DNA from: Planctomycetota bacterium
Lineage (GTDB): Bacteria > Planctomycetota > Phycisphaerae > Phycisphaerales > SM1A02
DNA: 39,844 bases
Direction of reading: 5' to 3'
Assembly (NCBI GenBank): GCA_024230295.1
Contig: JAAERN010000010.1
Coordinates: 1 to 39,844 of the forward strand
Shown in pieces: positions 8,272 to 16,781 of this stretch (positions within the stretch are counted from its first letter, which is position 1; every line of letters starts with the position of its first letter). The notes under the pieces were generated by a model. That model was not told where the DNA came from, made no database searches, and was given only the letters and a program-made list of their open reading frames with translations. Position numbers and translations under genes: made by a program.

Positions 8272-9075
8272 ATGGCGAGTATCATGACCCGCGTGAAACC
8301 CACGCAACAAGCCCGACCATCGGCGGCGTGGACCGCGCGTGACCTTCGCAAAAATCCGCATCGGGCCGATGACAAAGCCAGCCGGGTGGAGTCGATGTTC
8401 ACGGCCATTGCGGAAAGGTACGACCTCAACAATCGCCTTCATTCCTTGTGGCTTGACCAGGCCTGGCGACGAGAGGCCGTTCGGTTGGCAGCGATCACAC
8501 CGACCGACGATGTGCTTGATATGGCCTGTGGGACCGGGGATCTCACCGAAATGCTTGCGGGCGAGGGGCCTCGCTCCATCCTTGGAATGGACTTCACCGA
8601 GGCCATGCTTGATGTGGCCCGTCGCAAGATGATGAGAAGCAGTGGGGCAGCCGCCGCGATTGAGTACCGACGTGGCGACGCCATGGCGATTGATCTGCCA
8701 GACGCCTCGATAGACGTCGTGACCATTGCCTTTGGCATACGCAATGTTGATGATCCTGCTGTTGCGGCGACCGAGTTTGCCCGGGTGCTTCGGCCGGGTG
8801 GACGGCTCATTCTTCTCGAGTTCAGCACACCCACAAATCCAATAATCCGATTTGTGAACAGTTGTTACACCCGGCACATCATGCCGCTGACAGCTGGGCT
8901 GCTCGCGGGCGATCGATCGGGAGCCTACCGGTACCTTCCTCGATCAGTTTCGACGTTTGCACAGCCTGCTGCTCTGGCTGACATGCTCTCTGGAGCCGGA
9001 TTCAGCGTGGTAGGCCAGCATCCAAAGACCTTTGGGGCATGCACGATTACCGTTGCTCAGACTCCGGAATCCTGA
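8272..9075 (+). CDS. ubiE: Demethylmenaquinone methyltransferase (UbiE/MenG)
   Basis: This 267-residue class I SAM-dependent methyltransferase performs the C-methylation step of menaquinone (or ubiquinone) synthesis. Family signatures are FTAIAERYDLNNRLHSLWLDQAWRR, the SAM motif VLDMACGTGDLT, and VVTIAFGIRNVDDP. The C-terminal region AGDRSGAYRYLPRSVSTFAQP matches the UbiE hallmark YxYLPxSxxxFP with only the final Pro shifted. The N-terminal 35 residues are an extra basic stretch; ATG 8284 is an alternative start. Planctomycetes use menaquinone, so MenG activity is most likely. The stop overlaps the convergent kinase gene by 19 bp. Confidence 0.92.
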   Translation: MASIMTRVKPTQQARPSAAWTARDLRKNPHRADDKASRVESMFTAIAERYDLNNRLHSLWLDQAWRREAVRLAAITPTDDVLDMACGTGDLTEMLAGEGPRSILGMDFTEAMLDVARRKMMRSSGAAAAIEYRRGDAMAIDLPDASIDVVTIAFGIRNVDDPAVAATEFARVLRPGGRLILLEFSTPTNPIIRFVNSCYTRHIMPLTAGLLAGDRSGAYRYLPRSVSTFAQPAALADMLSGAGFSVVGQHPKTFGACTITVAQTPES

Positions 9076-10433
9076 ATGCGTGGCTGCCTCGGAATCGTGA
9101 TCCGGTGCGACACGCCGTCGGGCGCGTGATAGAGCCGCACGCTACCGTGCAGTTCGCCTTCAACCAAGCCGCGGATGAGCGTGGTGCCGGTCCCCGCTTC
9201 GGCGTTGGGGTCAGGCGGGGGTCCACCAGTCTCGCGCCATGTGATGGCGACATGCTCGCCATCCGCCTCGTAGACCACGTCCCATTGCACATTGAGCCAT
9301 CCTGCTCCGGAGGCCAGGCTGCCATGCTCGGTGGCGTTGGCGAACATCTCCTGCAAGGCCATCGCGAGGGGGGTGGCTTGGGCTGCGCTGATTTCTTCGC
9401 GGGGGCCGCTCAGCGTCACGCGTTCGCCGCATTCTGGCGGTGTCATCCGCTGGAGCAGCTCTTGGAGCTCGACTGGGGTCCAATGGCGTTCGGAAAGCAG
9501 GGCGTGGATCGCTGCAATCGCATCAATTCGGCGGTCAATGCGACGGGCGAACTCATCGACAGAGGTCGTGTTAGTGCGAGTCAGCATGACCAATGCCGAG
9601 AGGGCTGCGAGGTTGTTGCGGATTCGATGATTCAACTCTCGCAGCATGAGACGCTGCAGCGAATTGGTGCGTCGGAGTTCTTCATCCATGCGATTGTGAT
9701 CGGATCGCTCTTCGGCCATTTGTTCGCGAATGGCCTCTAGGCTCGCTCCAATCATGCCAAACTCGCCGCCGATTAGGCCGTCCGAGAGGGGGGCCAGCTC
9801 GCCCTTTGCCAAGCGTGAGGCGCGGGTTTCAAGAATACGAACCGGACGGCCGACAAGGCGACCGATCATGACTATGAGAAACACGCTGACAAGCAGAAAC
9901 AGTGCGCCAAGACTTGCAAGAATCGCCAGGATGTTCCACAACCGCGGCACAAACGCGGCCGAAGCAGCAAGCCACACATCAACCTCGATTCGTCCGTCTG
10001 CACTGATTGTGCGGTAGCTCTCGCCGCTGTCGTCCTTGGTGCCGACTTTCATGGCCGGGCGTCCATTGAGGGTGATTTCCAACCCCGAAACATCCGGCAA
10101 ATCGGTGCTCAGTTGCTGCATGGCCAGCAGGAGCGACTGCTCCTGCCCGGTCCGCTCAGAATTGGCCTCAAGAAACGGCTGCAGGACTACAAGCGCCGCA
10201 CGGCCAATGTGCGCCGCCTCACGCTGAAGCTGGCCTCGAATTCGCCGCTCGCCGCCCACCGTCAGCAGCACAGCAGCGATGACGCAGGCCACAACCAGCC
10301 AGATCAACATGACGCTTAGCGTGCCGACCTGTGTGCCGCCACGGCTCCGTTGCGGCTCGGCGACCAAGCATTCTGCTGCTTCATCCGATGGCCGTTTGGC
10401 CAAGCCCTCATCCGGATGCGTTTTCATTCCCAC
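9057..10433 (-). CDS. Membrane sensor histidine kinase, HisKA_2 type
   Basis: This 458-residue kinase has a first transmembrane segment near residues 38-59, a periplasmic domain of about 105 residues, a second transmembrane segment near 166-190, a HAMP region (about 190-240) and a HisKA_2 dimerisation domain. The phospho-acceptor is predicted at His269 in LRELNHRIRNNL. A HATPase_c domain follows (EMFANATEHGSL N-box, then GTGTTLIRGLVEGELHG). HisKA_2 kinases often act through an unlinked PAS- or response-regulator partner, and no response regulator is present nearby. GTG 10433 and ATG 10427 are both possible starts. The signal sensed is unknown. Confidence 0.88.
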   Translation of the reverse strand: MGMKTHPDEGLAKRPSDEAAECLVAEPQRSRGGTQVGTLSVMLIWLVVACVIAAVLLTVGGERRIRGQLQREAAHIGRAALVVLQPFLEANSERTGQEQSLLLAMQQLSTDLPDVSGLEITLNGRPAMKVGTKDDSGESYRTISADGRIEVDVWLAASAAFVPRLWNILAILASLGALFLLVSVFLIVMIGRLVGRPVRILETRASRLAKGELAPLSDGLIGGEFGMIGASLEAIREQMAEERSDHNRMDEELRRTNSLQRLMLRELNHRIRNNLAALSALVMLTRTNTTSVDEFARRIDRRIDAIAAIHALLSERHWTPVELQELLQRMTPPECGERVTLSGPREEISAAQATPLAMALQEMFANATEHGSLASGAGWLNVQWDVVYEADGEHVAITWRETGGPPPDPNAEAGTGTTLIRGLVEGELHGSVRLYHAPDGVSHRITIPRQPRIQDSGV

Positions 10434-10561
10434 AGAGTACCCGGGAACAGGGTGTCTCCGCGATGAGCGATCCTGCCCGTTCTAGCCCCCCTGAGGCTGG
10501 AGTTTTACATAAGAGTCATTATCGGCGGCGACGGGGGCCCGAAGGGCCGACGTCGACGAAT
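10434..10561. other. Gap between kinase and glycosyltransferase genes
   Basis: This 128-bp gap lies between two minus-strand genes. A small hairpin (GGCCC/GGGCC around a three-base loop, near 10536-10548) sits just downstream of the glycosyltransferase stop. An AT-rich patch near 10502-10522 could hold the kinase promoter. Neither is strong. Confidence 0.35.
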
Positions 10562-11686
10562 CTACCCGCTTGAGCAGCGAGTTCGACACTCGTCAATTGC
10601 TGACTCGATGTGCTCGACCGCAGCGGCGGCTTCCGCAGCCCGAAGATGCTTCTGGATCGCGTTTCGTGTCGCTGCTGGATCGCTGGGCGGCTCCATTGGA
10701 GAGAGTCCTATGCAGCCAGCCGGAACCAACTCTGGATAACTCAATCGGTTCGGGAGCCACGGAAGGCATCCAGCCAGCATCGCCTCGACGACCGCAACGC
10801 CGAAGAACTCATGGTTTGCAGTTGAGGCGACCCAGTCGCACTCCTGGAGCCACGACTCGTAGATCGCTCGCGGTGCTGTGCCGGAGTGAATGACCCGGTC
10901 ACCAGCGTGTTTCAACAAGGCGCTGAATTCGGCGGGCCGCTGCTCGAATTGCTCGCCAAGAAGCACCCACCCGATGCGTGCGGATTCCCCGTATTGCTGC
11001 TCGATTGCGAGGAGTTCCGCCGGCCCCTTGTCGTGTTCCCATCGGTGCGGCCATACGGCGAGCGTGAGCCCCCTTGCTCGGGCCTCGGCGGCGTTATGTA
11101 AAACTTCCCGATCGCTGCCCTGAGGGCGCTCGACCGGCGGCCATGCGATACGGGACTTTGCTTTGACCTCTGCAAGGACATCCGCTTCAACGGCGTGCCC
11201 ACCACGGCTCAGCAGTTCGTCCATCGCCACAAGGAACGACTCAAGATTCCAACGGCTATTCCACAGGACAAGATCTGCGGTCAACATCGAAGTGAGATTC
11301 GTCACCGCTGCGTGCGCATCGCGAGGGTCGCTTCTCCCTTTTGCAGCCGGATACGCCGCCTGATTCTCGTGCATGTACAAGATCCGCGGGCGGGCGGCAA
11401 TGGACGGTGGAAGGCTTGCAATCAGATCGGCCAGCGACACCATCGAGGTTGCGAAGACAACGTCCCACGGCTCATCCAGCACCCCCACTTCTGCAGCATT
11501 GGCGGCGAGATCGACCGCGCCAAGGCGGAGTCGCCACCTCCAGTTGCCACGCGGCAAGGTGCACCATCGCCAATGGCACGAGGCATGACGAACAATCGCC
11601 TCTCGCACACCGCGGTGCGATCCTGCGTCCCACGCCTCAAAGGCGAGGATCCTCGGTTTTTCAGGTGAGGTACACTCGGTACTCAT
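10562..11686 (-). CDS. DUF3524 glycosyltransferase, tRNA-queuosine alpha-mannosyltransferase (QTMAN/GTDC1)-like
   Basis: This 374-residue GT-B glycosyltransferase has an N-terminal DUF3524-like domain. The segments RILAFEAWDAGSHRGV (residues 12-27) and CTLPRGNWRWRLRLGA (42-57) match the domain named for tRNA-queuosine mannosyltransferase. The C-terminal half is GT4-like, with the E-x7-E motif EFFGVAVVE and a following NRLSYPEL block. In vertebrates GTDC1/QTMAN attaches mannose to queuosine in tRNA-Asp; bacterial homologues are less studied, so tRNA modification here is inference. ATG 11686 has GGAG 6 bases upstream and excludes 71 upstream in-frame residues that lie antisense to the Fur-like gene. 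That gene starts on the opposite strand at 11685, so the two start codons overlap within CATG. Confidence 0.8.
   Translation of the reverse strand: MSTECTSPEKPRILAFEAWDAGSHRGVREAIVRHASCHWRWCTLPRGNWRWRLRLGAVDLAANAAEVGVLDEPWDVVFATSMVSLADLIASLPPSIAARPRILYMHENQAAYPAAKGRSDPRDAHAAVTNLTSMLTADLVLWNSRWNLESFLVAMDELLSRGGHAVEADVLAEVKAKSRIAWPPVERPQGSDREVLHNAAEARARGLTLAVWPHRWEHDKGPAELLAIEQQYGESARIGWVLLGEQFEQRPAEFSALLKHAGDRVIHSGTAPRAIYESWLQECDWVASTANHEFFGVAVVEAMLAGCLPWLPNRLSYPELVPAGCIGLSPMEPPSDPAATRNAIQKHLRAAEAAAAVEHIESAIDECRTRCSSG
11671..11676 (+). promoter_or_regulatory. Candidate -10 element of the Fur-like gene
   Basis: TACACT ends 8 bases before ATG 11685. A GGTGAGG further upstream (11664-11670) is too far (14 bases) for a good Shine-Dalgarno, so a near-leaderless mRNA is plausible. 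No clear -35 box is visible. Confidence 0.35.
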
Positions 11687-12155
11687 GAATGCTCCGCCGC
11701 TTGACAACACTTCCGAACTGCCGCCGATTCTTGCGCCGCTGTGCGCCGTTTTTCGCCGATACCTCAAGTCGTGTTCCTTGAGGTATACACCGGAACGCGC
11801 AGACATGCTGGCTGCCGTCATGGAGACAGACGATCTCTTTGATGCCGATTCGTTGCTTGCACGCATGCGAGCCGATGGAGCCAACGTTTCCAAGGCCACC
11901 GTCTATCGCACGCTTCGACTCCTGCAGGATGCTGGCATCCTGACTCCGTTCATGCTGCTCGATGCCAAGGTGACGCATTATCAACTGGCCTATGGCCGTG
12001 ACCCCAAGGACTATCTGGTGTGCGTGCGGACAGGGCGCTTTGAGGCGATCAACAGCAACGAGGTCGTCAAGTTGCGTGACCAACTTGCCGACGAGCGAGG
12101 ATGGGACATCATCGGACACAGATTTGTGATCTATGGATCGAGCCCTGAAGACTGA
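11685..12155 (+). CDS. Fur-family regulator with degenerate metal-binding sites
   Basis: This 156-residue protein has the Fur winged-helix fold: SLRYTPERADMLAAV, then the DNA-recognition helix SKATVYRTLRLLQDAGI (residues 69-85), then a C-terminal dimerisation-like domain. Compared with canonical Fur, the HHxDH segment reads DPKDY (106-110). The first CxxC keeps only Cys113 (CVRTG), the C-terminal CxxC is replaced in YGSSPED, and the His pair near residues 50-51 is Asp-Leu. Asp109 and His145 remain. The DNA-binding half is intact, so it probably still binds DNA but may not sense iron or zinc in the usual way. The start codon overlaps that of the divergent glycosyltransferase. Confidence 0.85.
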   Translation: MNAPPLDNTSELPPILAPLCAVFRRYLKSCSLRYTPERADMLAAVMETDDLFDADSLLARMRADGANVSKATVYRTLRLLQDAGILTPFMLLDAKVTHYQLAYGRDPKDYLVCVRTGRFEAINSNEVVKLRDQLADERGWDIIGHRFVIYGSSPED

Positions 12156-12610
12156 TTGAAGATTTCGTCGAGACGCGACTGGTCCGCCCATAACACGCAA
12201 GCGTCACGTCCCCCACTCGAGTGCCAGAGATCGATGTGCAAGGCGGAGGACGGGATCGCTCCTGCAATTCGATCGCACCACTCGACGCACAGAACAACGT
12301 CGCTCGCATTGATCCACTCGGTCCAGCCGAGTTCTCTGAGATCATCCTCGGTGGCCAGCCGCCATGCATCAATATGAATAAATCGAAGTCCTGAATTCAG
12401 CCTGTATTCATGGGCAATCGTGAAGGAAGGGCTGGAGAGGTCGTCGACGCCGAGCGTGCTTCCGATCGCCTTGGCGAGCGTGGTTTTTCCAGCACCCAAC
12501 GGTCCTTGGAGTGCGACGACATCGCCACCACGCAAGAGTCGCCCGATACTGCGTCCGAGCGACTCCGTTGCGACTACAGACTCAAGATGCATCTCAACAG
12601 GCGTGCTCAT
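12131..12610 (-). CDS. tsaE: tRNA threonylcarbamoyladenosine biosynthesis ATPase TsaE
   Basis: This 159-residue P-loop ATPase works with TsaB and TsaD in making the t6A37 modification on ANN-decoding tRNAs. Walker A GPLGAGKTT is at residues 36-44, switch-like SSPSFTIAHEY at 59-69, and FIHIDAWRL at 77-85 is the acidic Walker B-like strand. Length is typical. ATG 12610 overlaps the thiL stop in ATGA, so translation is likely coupled. The 3' end overlaps the convergent Fur-like gene by 25 bp. tsaB and tsaD are not in the window. Confidence 0.93.
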   Translation of the reverse strand: MSTPVEMHLESVVATESLGRSIGRLLRGGDVVALQGPLGAGKTTLAKAIGSTLGVDDLSSPSFTIAHEYRLNSGLRFIHIDAWRLATEDDLRELGWTEWINASDVVLCVEWCDRIAGAIPSSALHIDLWHSSGGRDACVLWADQSRLDEIFNQSSGLDP

Positions 12611-13587
12611 CCGTGATCCCATCCCATAGCGGATCCGTCCAACACCTGACCGTCCGCAGTGACCGCGTTGACTTGCCCAGATCCTTCGTCTGATGCATGA
12701 AGCGAGCCGATGATCGTGAGCGGGCATGACTCGCCTCGCCCCTCGAAAGATGCAGGAATCTCAGTATCTCCCGCGACAGCCAAGAGCAGTTCGTAGTCTT
12801 CACCGTCTCGCATCGCATCCAACGCGGTGGCTGCACCGCGCCGAGGCAGTCGATTCATATTGATTTCAGCCTGCAGCCCCGAAGCTTCGGCAAGGCGGCC
12901 AGCATCTCGACCAAGTCCGTCGCTGATGTCGATCATCGCGTGCAGCCGTGTCCCGAACGTGTCGGCAGCGGCAATGGCCTCTTCGATTCTTGGGTAGAAG
13001 TCCAAATGATGTCCGGTCCCATCTGGAAGCATGGAGCATCCGAGATTGCCGGTGACAATGAGCAGGTCCCCCGCCCTTCCACCTCCGCGAGTGATTGCAC
13101 CAACTGCGTGGGGAGTTCCAACGACCGTCACCGCAATCGTCAATGGCCCTTCATCCGTCCGATGGATTGCAATATCGCCACCAACCAGCGGCGTATTCCA
13201 GTCATCCGCAGCAGCGTTCAAGCCCACGCAGAGGGCTTCGATATTCAGTCGCGTCGCTCCAGTCGGAACAGCGACAGAGACAACGCTCGCAAGCGGCAGC
13301 CCAGCCATGGCCGCAATATCACTCAGGCATCGGTGTACCGCCTTGCGGCCGATTCGATCCCAATCCATCGTGTCAGCATTGACATGGAGTCCGTCAACAA
13401 CCTGATCGACGCCGATCAGTAGGTTCTGTCCGGACTTGCATCTGACCATCGCAAGGTCGTCTCCCGGGCCCAGGATCACTCGGGAGTCCTGGAGCGGGCC
13501 CCGATTCCGGATGACCGACATGATGTCCTCTTCACGCATGGCCGCGAATGGTACGCCCTGACCAGCCAAGCGATTCGGGGCGTCCAT
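12607..13587 (-). CDS. thiL: Thiamine-monophosphate kinase ThiL
   Basis: This 326-residue enzyme of the PurM/ThiL superfamily phosphorylates thiamine monophosphate to thiamine pyrophosphate using ATP. Signatures are VILGPGDDLAMV, LLIGVDQVVDGLHV, RKAVHRCLSDIAAMAGLP (metal-binding Asp cluster), TPLVGGDIAIH, and MIDISDGLGRDAGRLAE near the C-terminus. The start is uncertain. ATG 13587 has a good GGTGGAG 5 bases upstream, while ATG 13539 matches the usual family N-terminus better. It overlaps tsaE by 4 bp. The upstream region does not show TPP-riboswitch sequence conservation. Confidence 0.93.
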   Translation of the reverse strand: MDAPNRLAGQGVPFAAMREEDIMSVIRNRGPLQDSRVILGPGDDLAMVRCKSGQNLLIGVDQVVDGLHVNADTMDWDRIGRKAVHRCLSDIAAMAGLPLASVVSVAVPTGATRLNIEALCVGLNAAADDWNTPLVGGDIAIHRTDEGPLTIAVTVVGTPHAVGAITRGGGRAGDLLIVTGNLGCSMLPDGTGHHLDFYPRIEEAIAAADTFGTRLHAMIDISDGLGRDAGRLAEASGLQAEINMNRLPRRGAATALDAMRDGEDYELLLAVAGDTEIPASFEGRGESCPLTIIGSLHASDEGSGQVNAVTADGQVLDGSAMGWDHG

Positions 13588-13667
13588 GCCGCTCCACCGG
13601 CAGATTGACCACCTGAGCAGATTTCTTGGAACCCTCCGGCGGGCCGTCCGTATTGAATATTAGTCCG

Positions 13668-13751
13668 GGCGAATTCTCTCTCCTCCTCAATTCGCCTTTC
13701 TCCCCGCACCGCCGCCTGACCCACTGGGGGTCCGGCGGCGGTGTCTCTTTT
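13668..13751 (+). terminator. Two tandem hairpins plus T-tract, read on the plus strand between two minus-strand genes
   Basis: Hairpin 1 pairs GGCGAATT (13668-13675) with AATTCGCC (13689-13696) around a 13-base pyrimidine loop. Hairpin 2 pairs CACCGCCGCC (13707-13716) with GGCGGCGGTG (13734-13743), extended inward by ACCC/GGGT, and is followed by TCTCTTTT (13744-13751). On the plus strand hairpin 2 is a convincing intrinsic terminator, yet both flanking genes run on the minus strand. On the minus strand the hairpin-1 loop exposes GAGGAGG in the thiL leader. Either a plus-strand small RNA ends here or the structures belong to the thiL 5' leader. Confidence 0.6.
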
Positions 13752-13761
13752 GAGTCGCGTA

Positions 13762-15000
13762 TCACTCCATAAGGAGTGCCACACACCGATCCGTGCCCCC
13801 TTGCTCGGCCCGAATGACGGCTTGGCCATTTGAAACCAACTGGCCGCGTGTCTCTGCATCACTTACGAGTCGTTGAATCGCCTCGCCCAGTCCTTCGGAT
13901 TCGACTTGTATGAGCCCTTTGGCCTCTCGGAGCGTGTCGACCGCATACTGGAAGTCGCAGGCCGAAGGGCCAATGATGGTCGCTGCCCCCCTTGCGATTG
14001 GCTCCACGGGGTCGGAGCCATGCAGGCTGCCGAAACTGCGGCCCACAACCACAATGTCAGCCAACCCATAGATATCGGAAAGCTCTCCGATCGTGTCGAG
14101 CAGATATCGATCTGTGCCAGAGGGAGCGGGCTGCCCGCTTGAGCGGCGGACACATGGTGAGAGGGCCTCCGCCGCCTCCTCTCGCCACTCCGGCCGTCGC
14201 GGGGCGCACAGCAATTGGACGCCGGGAGGACACGACGCTCTCAACAACGCATCTTCGCCTGGTGCGGTCGATCCCCCGACAACAAGCAGCCGCGTTCGAT
14301 CAAGACCAAGTGAGGCAGCGATGGCATCTTCCCGGGCGGTGCTGTCGGCCGGTGCGGTAGCGGCATCCCACTTCATGTTCCCGACAAGCTGAACGTGATC
14401 CGGCGAGCAGCCAAGGTCGATGAATCTTGCTGCGGTTTCCTGGTCCTGCGCTGCAACGAATGAGAGACGACGAAACATCGGTCGCACGAACCAGCGGATC
14501 ATGCGATAGCGGCGATGACTTCGCTCCGAGAGCCGTCCACTCACAACAATGGTCCGAATACCCATCCGAGTGCACGCAGCGGTCATGTTCGGCCAGACTT
14601 CGAGTTCAACAAGGCCAAGGCGGGTAGGCGAGACCGACCGTAGAAATCTCCGTACAGCCCATGAGAAATCGAGTGGCCATCTCACGACCGGATGCCGATC
14701 GCCAAAGAGTTCTCTGGCTCGCGCGATCCCGGTGTCTGTCGTACTCGCAATCACGACCTCGACTTCAGGCAATGCCGCGAGGCGATCTACCAGTCCCCGA
14801 ATGGCACCCACCTCTCCTACAGACACCGCATGCAGCAGGATTCGACCACCGGCGGGTGGCGGGCCTAGTTGAGCGGTCTTGCCCAGTCGGCCGCCCCAGT
14901 CGGTCCGATAGGTACCTCGAAACAACATTTTTGAGAGCCACCAAGGGCTCATGAGTACAGCCGCCGATGCCAGTACGAAATCTACAAAAGTACGCATCAT
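13762..15000 (-). CDS. waaA: 3-deoxy-D-manno-octulosonic acid transferase (Kdo transferase)
   Basis: This 412-residue GT30-family enzyme adds Kdo to lipid A precursors at the inner membrane. An N-terminal hydrophobic anchor (TFVDFVLASAAVLMSPWW) precedes the GT30 domain, with LLHAVSVGEVGA, VASTTDTG-like IASTTDTGIARA, and LVELEVWPN, all hallmarks of the family. The C-terminal half has VVGGSTAPGEDALL and VGRSFGSLHGSDPVEPIARG, the nucleotide-sugar site. ATG 15000 is immediately followed by a second ATG at 14997; an upstream in-frame start at 15105 adds a poorly conserved basic stretch. Its presence implies an LPS-type outer membrane. Confidence 0.92.
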   Translation of the reverse strand: MMRTFVDFVLASAAVLMSPWWLSKMLFRGTYRTDWGGRLGKTAQLGPPPAGGRILLHAVSVGEVGAIRGLVDRLAALPEVEVVIASTTDTGIARARELFGDRHPVVRWPLDFSWAVRRFLRSVSPTRLGLVELEVWPNMTAACTRMGIRTIVVSGRLSERSHRRYRMIRWFVRPMFRRLSFVAAQDQETAARFIDLGCSPDHVQLVGNMKWDAATAPADSTAREDAIAASLGLDRTRLLVVGGSTAPGEDALLRASCPPGVQLLCAPRRPEWREEAAEALSPCVRRSSGQPAPSGTDRYLLDTIGELSDIYGLADIVVVGRSFGSLHGSDPVEPIARGAATIIGPSACDFQYAVDTLREAKGLIQVESEGLGEAIQRLVSDAETRGQLVSNGQAVIRAEQGGTDRCVALLME

Positions 15001-15147
15001 CGGCCCCAGAATCCGCACTGGCCGCGCTTCGTGGAACCCTTCTCCCGCAGCCCGCGTATCTCGAGTGTGGCGATTTCGCCATAACTGGGGGTATTTTGTC
15101 CCCACTCGGATCGTCCAGATACGGTACGTTCAGAAAGGACTTCGCTC

Positions 15148-15462
15148 ATGGGAGTGTCTGAAATGATGATGGAACTCCATGTCATCAATCGAAAGACGGG
15201 GAGATTGGTCCGTGCCTTTGCGCTTGGCGATGCGGCCGAACTTCTTATTGGTCGCGACGAGGCTTGTGATATCTGCCTCAATGCACCAAGCGTGTCCCGT
15301 GAACATTGTCTCATTGAAGAAGTCGATGGTGATCTCCACGTGCGCGATCTCGACTCTGCCGGAGGAACCCACTGTGGTGGCAAGAAGATAGAAGACGTCA
15401 GAATTGAGCACGGCCTCGAGATTGAAGTGGGACCTGCGACGCTGCGTTTCATCGAAGATTAG
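15148..15462 (+). CDS. Stand-alone FHA-domain protein
   Basis: This 104-residue protein consists almost wholly of one forkhead-associated domain, which binds phosphothreonine peptides. The key residues are G35-R36 in LLIGRDEACDI, S50-R51-x-H53 in SVSREHC, and the GGTHCGGKKI turn in place of the usual NGT. A good AAGGA lies 8 bases before ATG 15148. No kinase or secretion system is adjacent. The neighbour across a convergent 17-bp gap is a ClpP-like secreted protein. It is likely an adaptor in Ser/Thr-kinase signalling, which is common in planctomycetes. Confidence 0.85.
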   Translation: MGVSEMMMELHVINRKTGRLVRAFALGDAAELLIGRDEACDICLNAPSVSREHCLIEEVDGDLHVRDLDSAGGTHCGGKKIEDVRIEHGLEIEVGPATLRFIED

Positions 15463-15479
15463 GTCGCTCCAGAACGGGC

Positions 15480-16733
<1,254 letters not shown>

Positions 16734-16781
16734 CGGGTGACCCTCTCTGAAACTACTTGGGCGGCCCTCGAGTATACGCCC

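Noticed and set aside
13588-13761. TPP riboswitch upstream of thiL
   Set aside because: The conserved CUGAGA and ACCUGAUC-type TPP riboswitch sequences are not present. Only hairpins were found.
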